This document shows positions 32,336-32,408 of a stretch of 32,408 bases of DNA, one piece after another. Numbering within the stretch: the stretch's first letter is position 1; every line of letters starts with the position of its first letter. The stretch is taken from positions 2,501 through 34,908 of the forward strand of contig JAHBMJ010000720.1 in NCBI GenBank assembly GCA_018398765.1. Direction: 5' to 3'. Both the position numbers and the translations under genes were made by a program. The DNA comes from Chromera velia (Eukaryota > Sar > Chromeraceae). The notes below the pieces were generated by a model. That model did not search any database. It saw only the letters and a program-made list of their open reading frames with translations, and was not told the origin of the DNA.

Positions 32336-32408
32336 TTTATCGATTTTTCCATCCCCTTCTGACTTTCTTACACGCTTTGCTATAGAGGTCTAGATATAGG
32401 GGGGGGGG

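Noticed and set aside
31961..32362. Plus-strand hydrophobic frame at the right edge
   Set aside because: Biased AT-rich composition, no motif, and a more protein-like frame on the opposite strand; neither is convincing.

Overview
The window is nuclear DNA from a eukaryote. Genes are split by spliceosomal introns of roughly 90 to 1330 nt, there are no bacterial operons, and GC-rich genes alternate with AT-rich, repeat-laden spacers. A chromerid alga (Chromera or Vitrella type, the photosynthetic relatives of apicomplexans) is my best guess. It rests on the palindrome TGCATGCA (a known apicomplexan AP2-factor site), a plant/fungal-type RNA-dependent RNA polymerase, an eukaryotic P450 and long microsatellite-filled introns. 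This is inference and other alveolates remain possible.

Layout. (1) 1-4472, minus: a long, disordered, Ser/Pro/Lys-rich protein that runs off the left edge. (2) 4473-6020: AT-rich spacer. (3) 6021-11283, minus: an eight-exon gene for an unrecognised 583-residue protein, one intron of which holds about 730 bp of (GGAA)n. (4) 11284-11610: short divergent promoter region. (5) 11611-15316, plus: a seven-exon 5'-nucleotidase / calcineurin-like phosphoesterase. (6) 15317-19161: AT-rich spacer with MITE-like foldbacks, a probable LINE 3' tail and microsatellites. (7) 19162-21917, minus: a cytochrome P450 whose last exon continues into a NadR/AAA_28-like P-loop ATPase. (8) 21918-22437: divergent promoter region. 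(9) 22438-30978, plus: an eukaryotic RNA-dependent RNA polymerase whose reading frame, through phase-matched introns, leads into a UPF1/Hrr1/SDE3-class SF1 helicase with an RGG-rich tail. (10) 30979-32408: AT-rich spacer with a 465-bp near-perfect inverted repeat.

The most interesting locus is the polymerase-helicase gene. In fission yeast, Neurospora and nematodes, RdRP and an Hrr1/SAD-3/ZNFX-1 SF1 helicase work together as separate proteins in RNA silencing. Here they appear to be one polypeptide of about 2,500 residues, followed about 500 bp downstream by a long hairpin-forming repeat. The neighbouring P450-ATPase is a second unusual fusion, and there the junction lies inside one uninterrupted exon.

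Exon models were built by hand from reading frame, GT/AG sites and phase agreement. Three places need experimental or read-level checking: a +1 shift in the P450, a +1 shift in the RdRP, and an in-frame stop in the helicase that a 90-nt intron would remove.
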